Assembly (NCBI RefSeq): GCF_027533625.1
Contig: NZ_JAQAGZ010000003.1
Location: 62,001-126,000, forward strand
Origin: Paenibacillus gyeongsangnamensis
GTDB lineage: Bacteria > Bacillota > Bacilli > Paenibacillales > NBRC-103111
Length of the DNA: 64,000 bases
Direction of reading: 5' to 3'
The notes beneath the pieces were generated by a model, which saw nothing but the letters and a program-made list of their open reading frames with translations, was not told the origin of the DNA and made no database searches. Shown here in pieces: positions 61,228 to 64,000 of this stretch. The position numbers were made by a program, and so were the translations under genes. Position 1 is the first letter of the stretch, and every line of letters begins with the position of its first letter.

Positions 61228-62403
61228 ATGCTTCGCAAGAAAACGGCTGTAACGCTTCTGTCTGTCGCCGCTTTGGCTTCCACGATCCTGTCCGGCTGCG
61301 GCAGCGCCGATAAAGGCGCAAGCTCCGCTAACTCGGCTTCCAGTCCAGCAAAGGATGCATCCGCCGCCAAGCCCGTTGAATTCACCTTTTATTACACCGG
61401 CTCGCAGAACGTAAAGGATCTGTGGGACGCGCTGATTCCGATGTTCGAGAAACAAACGCCTGACGTCAAGGTCAAGCCTGTGTACATTCCTTCCGGTACG
61501 GGAGCCCAACCGACCTATGACCGCATTCTTGCGGCCAAGCAGGCAGGCAAAGGGTCCGGCGACATCGACTTGTACGAGGACGGATTATCTAACGTTACGA
61601 AAGGCCAAAAGGACGACCTGTGGGAAAGCTTAAGCGCCGATAAAATTCAAAATTTGGCCAAAGTGGACCAAAAAACGTTAAAGGACATTTCCAACCTGGC
61701 GGTTCCTTACCGCTCCTCCGCCGTTATCCTGGCCTATAACAGCGATAAAGTAAAAGACGTTCCGAATACGCTGGACGAGCTGTACGATTGGATCCGCAAG
61801 CACCCGCAAAAGTTCGCTTATAACGATCCTTCCACCGGCGGCTCCGGGAACTCCTTCGTTATGACGGCGCTGTACAAGAACTTGCCGGAAGAGGCGATTC
61901 ACAATTCCGATCCGGCTATCGAGAAGCAGTGGGATCCGGGCTTTGCGCTGCTGAAGGACCTTGGTAAATATGTATACGGCAAAGGCATTTATCCGAAGAA
62001 AAACCAAGGCACGCTCGATCTTCTGGCCAGCGGCGAAGTGGACATGATCCCGGCCTGGTCGGATATGGTTCTGGATCAGCTCGCCAAGGGACAGCTTCCG
62101 AAATCGACGAAGATGAAGCAGCTGACGCCAGGCTTCAACGGCGGCCCGACTTACTTGATGGTGCCGAAGCTGTCGGAGAAGAAAGATGCCGTTAACAAAT
62201 TCCTGAACTTCGTGCTTTCTCCGGAAGCGCAAACGGTTGTCGTTACCAAAATGCAAGGCTTCCCGGGCATCCAGCTCTCGAATATGCCGAAGGACATTCA
62301 AGACTCGTTCAAAGGCGCGTCGGAAGGCTTCCGTTCGTTCAATATCGGCGACCTGGACAAAGATATGTCCCAGCGCTGGCAAAGTGAAGTTGCTGCCCAA
62401 TGA
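61228..62403 (+). CDS. ABC transporter substrate-binding lipoprotein (extracellular solute-binding, PotD/Fe-type)
   Basis: About 391 residues. Signal peptide with lipobox LSGC (ILSGCGSADKG) near residue 20. The mature part belongs to the type 2 periplasmic binding superfamily near PotD/2-aminoethylphosphonate/iron groups (TFYYTGSQNVKDLWDALIPM, NGGPTYLMVPKLSEKKDAVN). The start at 61228 is chosen because TTAGGAGG lies nine bases upstream. Its stop overlaps the next permease start. Confidence 0.88.
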   Translation: MLRKKTAVTLLSVAALASTILSGCGSADKGASSANSASSPAKDASAAKPVEFTFYYTGSQNVKDLWDALIPMFEKQTPDVKVKPVYIPSGTGAQPTYDRILAAKQAGKGSGDIDLYEDGLSNVTKGQKDDLWESLSADKIQNLAKVDQKTLKDISNLAVPYRSSAVILAYNSDKVKDVPNTLDELYDWIRKHPQKFAYNDPSTGGSGNSFVMTALYKNLPEEAIHNSDPAIEKQWDPGFALLKDLGKYVYGKGIYPKKNQGTLDLLASGEVDMIPAWSDMVLDQLAKGQLPKSTKMKQLTPGFNGGPTYLMVPKLSEKKDAVNKFLNFVLSPEAQTVVVTKMQGFPGIQLSNMPKDIQDSFKGASEGFRSFNIGDLDKDMSQRWQSEVAAQ

Positions 62404-63245
62404 GTAAGCAGGTAAAAATGGGGATACTGGGGTTACTTCTGGTACTCCCCTCTTTTTTGGTGCTGTTCGTCATCGTAGTCATTCCGATCCTAACTTCCTT
62501 CAAGGAAAGCTTAACGAACAAGTCCGGCGGCTATGACTTGTCCAATTACATGTACTTGTTTACCGATAAGCTGATGCGCTCCAACATCATCTTTACGCTC
62601 GAGGTTACGATCATTTCCGTCGTTCTCGTGCTGATCGTCAGCTACGCGCTCGCCGTATATATGAGGTTCAATAACGGATTTGCGGTCCGCTGGATCCGCA
62701 AAATGTATATGATTCCGATCTTTATACCTTCCGTTATCGCCACGTACGGCTTGATTCAGATGCTGGGCAACCGCGGATGGGTATCCCGGTTCCTCGCTTT
62801 GGTTCATGTGGAATCGATGCCGCGGATCATTTTCGACATGAAAGGGATTATTATCGCCAATCTCTGGTTTAATATTCCGTTTACGACGATGCTGCTCGGC
62901 TCTGCGTTAACCGCGGTGCCGAACTCGGTCATCGAAAGCGCGAAGGATGTAGGCGCAAGGGGATGGAGCATCTTCTTCCGGTTCGTGCTGCCTCTGACCT
63001 ACAAAACCTTGCTCGTTGCGGCCACGTTTGTTTTCATGGGGGTCATCGGCTCTTTTACGGCTCCCTTCCTGCTCGGCGCCAATGCGCCGCAAATGCTGGG
63101 CGTATCGATGGAGCAAATCTTCGGCGTCTTCCAGAATAAGCCGCTTGCCGCCGCCACCGCCTTCTTTACATTCCTTCTCTGCTCGGTCATGGGCTACTTC
63201 TACATTCGCACCATGATCAAGGAAGAGAGCGTGAGGTCCTCATGA
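62400..63245 (+). CDS. ABC transporter permease (MalF/PotB type)
   Basis: A 281-residue protein with six predicted helices. EAA-type loop ESAKDVGARGWSIFFRFVLP. It starts in the binding-protein stop (ATGA) and its own stop overlaps the next start in the same way, so the three genes are translationally coupled. Confidence 0.9.
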   Translation: MSKQVKMGILGLLLVLPSFLVLFVIVVIPILTSFKESLTNKSGGYDLSNYMYLFTDKLMRSNIIFTLEVTIISVVLVLIVSYALAVYMRFNNGFAVRWIRKMYMIPIFIPSVIATYGLIQMLGNRGWVSRFLALVHVESMPRIIFDMKGIIIANLWFNIPFTTMLLGSALTAVPNSVIESAKDVGARGWSIFFRFVLPLTYKTLLVAATFVFMGVIGSFTAPFLLGANAPQMLGVSMEQIFGVFQNKPLAAATAFFTFLLCSVMGYFYIRTMIKEESVRSS

Positions 63246-63706
63246 AACGCACATTGCTCGATGTACAGGGGCAAGTTACGGCGGTTTGCTCCCGAAGTCA
63301 TATCTCGTATAAGTTTCATCTCGGCGAGCCGGGTGGAAAGCTGTGGATCCGGTTCGTTTACGGGCCGAAAAATTTGGACGACATGGAGCTGGCGAAAAGC
63401 CTGATCTATGATAGCATTGAGAAATATACCGAACCAAGCAGGATTCCGCTCGTTCAAGCGAAATGGGAATCATATCTGCCGCTCAAAAACTTGATCACCG
63501 TTTCCGTCGACGATCCCGACAATCACCGCGGCGCCGGCCATCGCCACGATCCCGAGCAGCTGCTGTTTCTATCCGCGGAGGACGCTTCTCCCGGTCTCGT
63601 CAAGGGAGAGATTCCCGCGGGCATGTGGGAAGTCACGCTTAGTCTGCATGCCATTGTTACGGACATCTGCAATTATTCGCTGGAAATATGGCAGGAGGAG
63701 GAGTGA
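63242..63706 (+). CDS. hypothetical protein of the importer operon
   Basis: A 154-residue soluble, beta-rich protein (SYKFHLGEPGGKLWIRFVYG, MWEVTLSLHAIVTDICNYS) with a central His-rich stretch DNHRGAGHRHDPEQ. No family was recognised. It lies between the permease and the PHP hydrolase with ATGA overlap and a six-base gap, so it likely assists the hydrolase. It resembles the short partner domain that precedes some CehA-type hydrolases. Confidence 0.65.
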   Translation: MKRTLLDVQGQVTAVCSRSHISYKFHLGEPGGKLWIRFVYGPKNLDDMELAKSLIYDSIEKYTEPSRIPLVQAKWESYLPLKNLITVSVDDPDNHRGAGHRHDPEQLLFLSAEDASPGLVKGEIPAGMWEVTLSLHAIVTDICNYSLEIWQEEE

Positions 63707-63711
63707 CGGGA

Positions 63712-64000
63712 ATGCAGTGGATTGCTTGCGAATTACACACCCATACGTTTCACAGCGACGGCAGGCAGACGCTGCTTGAGCTAGCCTCCGGGGCAAAAGC
63801 GCTCGGCTTCGATTGTATCGCCTTGACCGATCATAATACGATGACCGGGCTGCAGGACAAAGAGGCGGTCGAGCTTGCAACCGGCGTTGCCATCCTGCCC
63901 GGCATGGAATGGACGACATTTTACGGGCATATGGTGACGATCGGGGTCAAGACGTTCGTGGATTGGCGGCCGGCCGGCCCCGGCGATATCGATGCAGGCA
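63712..64000 (+). CDS. PHP-domain (CehA-like) metallohydrolase, cut by window end
   Basis: Only the first ~96 residues are in the window. The PHP metal motif ELHTHTFHSDGRQT is at residue ~8, ALTDHNTMTG at ~43 and ILPGMEWTTFYGHM at ~65. The family hydrolyses phosphoesters. AGGAGGAGGAG precedes the ATG at 63712. As the last visible gene of the importer operon, it suggests that the imported compound is a phosphodiester or phosphate ester. Confidence 0.85.
   Translation, partial: MQWIACELHTHTFHSDGRQTLLELASGAKALGFDCIALTDHNTMTGLQDKEAVELATGVAILPGMEWTTFYGHMVTIGVKTFVDWRPAGPGDIDAG

Overview
The window reads as a chromosomal segment of a spore-forming Paenibacillaceae bacterium, most like Paenibacillus. 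The basis is strong AGGAGG-type ribosome binding sites with many TTG/GTG starts, numerous glycoside hydrolases and AraC/LacI/GntR regulators, a DUF1641-NDH-2 pair, Fur boxes of Bacillus type, and a heterocycloanthracin-like thiazole/oxazole peptide cluster. No rRNA, tRNA, CRISPR array, prophage or intact insertion sequence was seen.

Layout. 1-6.3 kb: a chimeric rhamnosidase/LacI remnant, a DUF1641-ndh operon behind a probable Rex operator, small membrane proteins and a wrecked GH95 fucosidase gene. 6.4-20.2 kb: glycan use, with a GntR/LacI-type regulator divergent from a GH38 alpha-mannosidase operon, an AraC regulator, a TIM-barrel isomerase with a Gfo/Idh dehydrogenase, a CBM9-like protein with a ROK kinase, and a frameshifted GH78 rhamnosidase. 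20.3-21.5 kb: an MhqD-like esterase with DoxX. 22.2-32.2 kb: the TOMM (thiazole/oxazole-modified peptide) locus. A Cys-rich precursor, F protein, YcaO cyclodehydratase (D) and two-domain SagB dehydrogenase lie on the minus strand. A second F-D pair points away on the plus strand, and its F protein lacks the N-terminal leader-binding domain.

32.2-49.7 kb: a B12 riboswitch before a single 2Fe-2S protein, an MFS exporter, a PhyH-HEAT fusion, a GH51 arabinofuranosidase, a Fur-controlled FTR1 iron permease, a c-di-AMP riboswitch before an NlpC/P60 cell-wall hydrolase, FrnE/Rrf2 and SpeD. 49.4-51.8 kb: an FMN riboswitch before an EamA transporter and an S66 peptidase. 51.8-58.1 kb: a six-gene Fur-controlled Cnt/Nik-type metallophore uptake operon with an MFS gene but no synthesis genes. 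58.2-64 kb: a LacI-controlled ABC importer followed by a PHP-domain hydrolase cut by the window end.

Two wider patterns stand out. A roughly 105-bp structured repeat occurs at least six times, nearly always directly after the T-tract of an intrinsic terminator and always in the same orientation relative to it. Carbohydrate genes and their regulators are decaying at several places (GH95, GH78, two AraC remnants, a kinase stub and the rhamnosidase/LacI chimera), which suggests an expanded glycan-use repertoire now being pruned.
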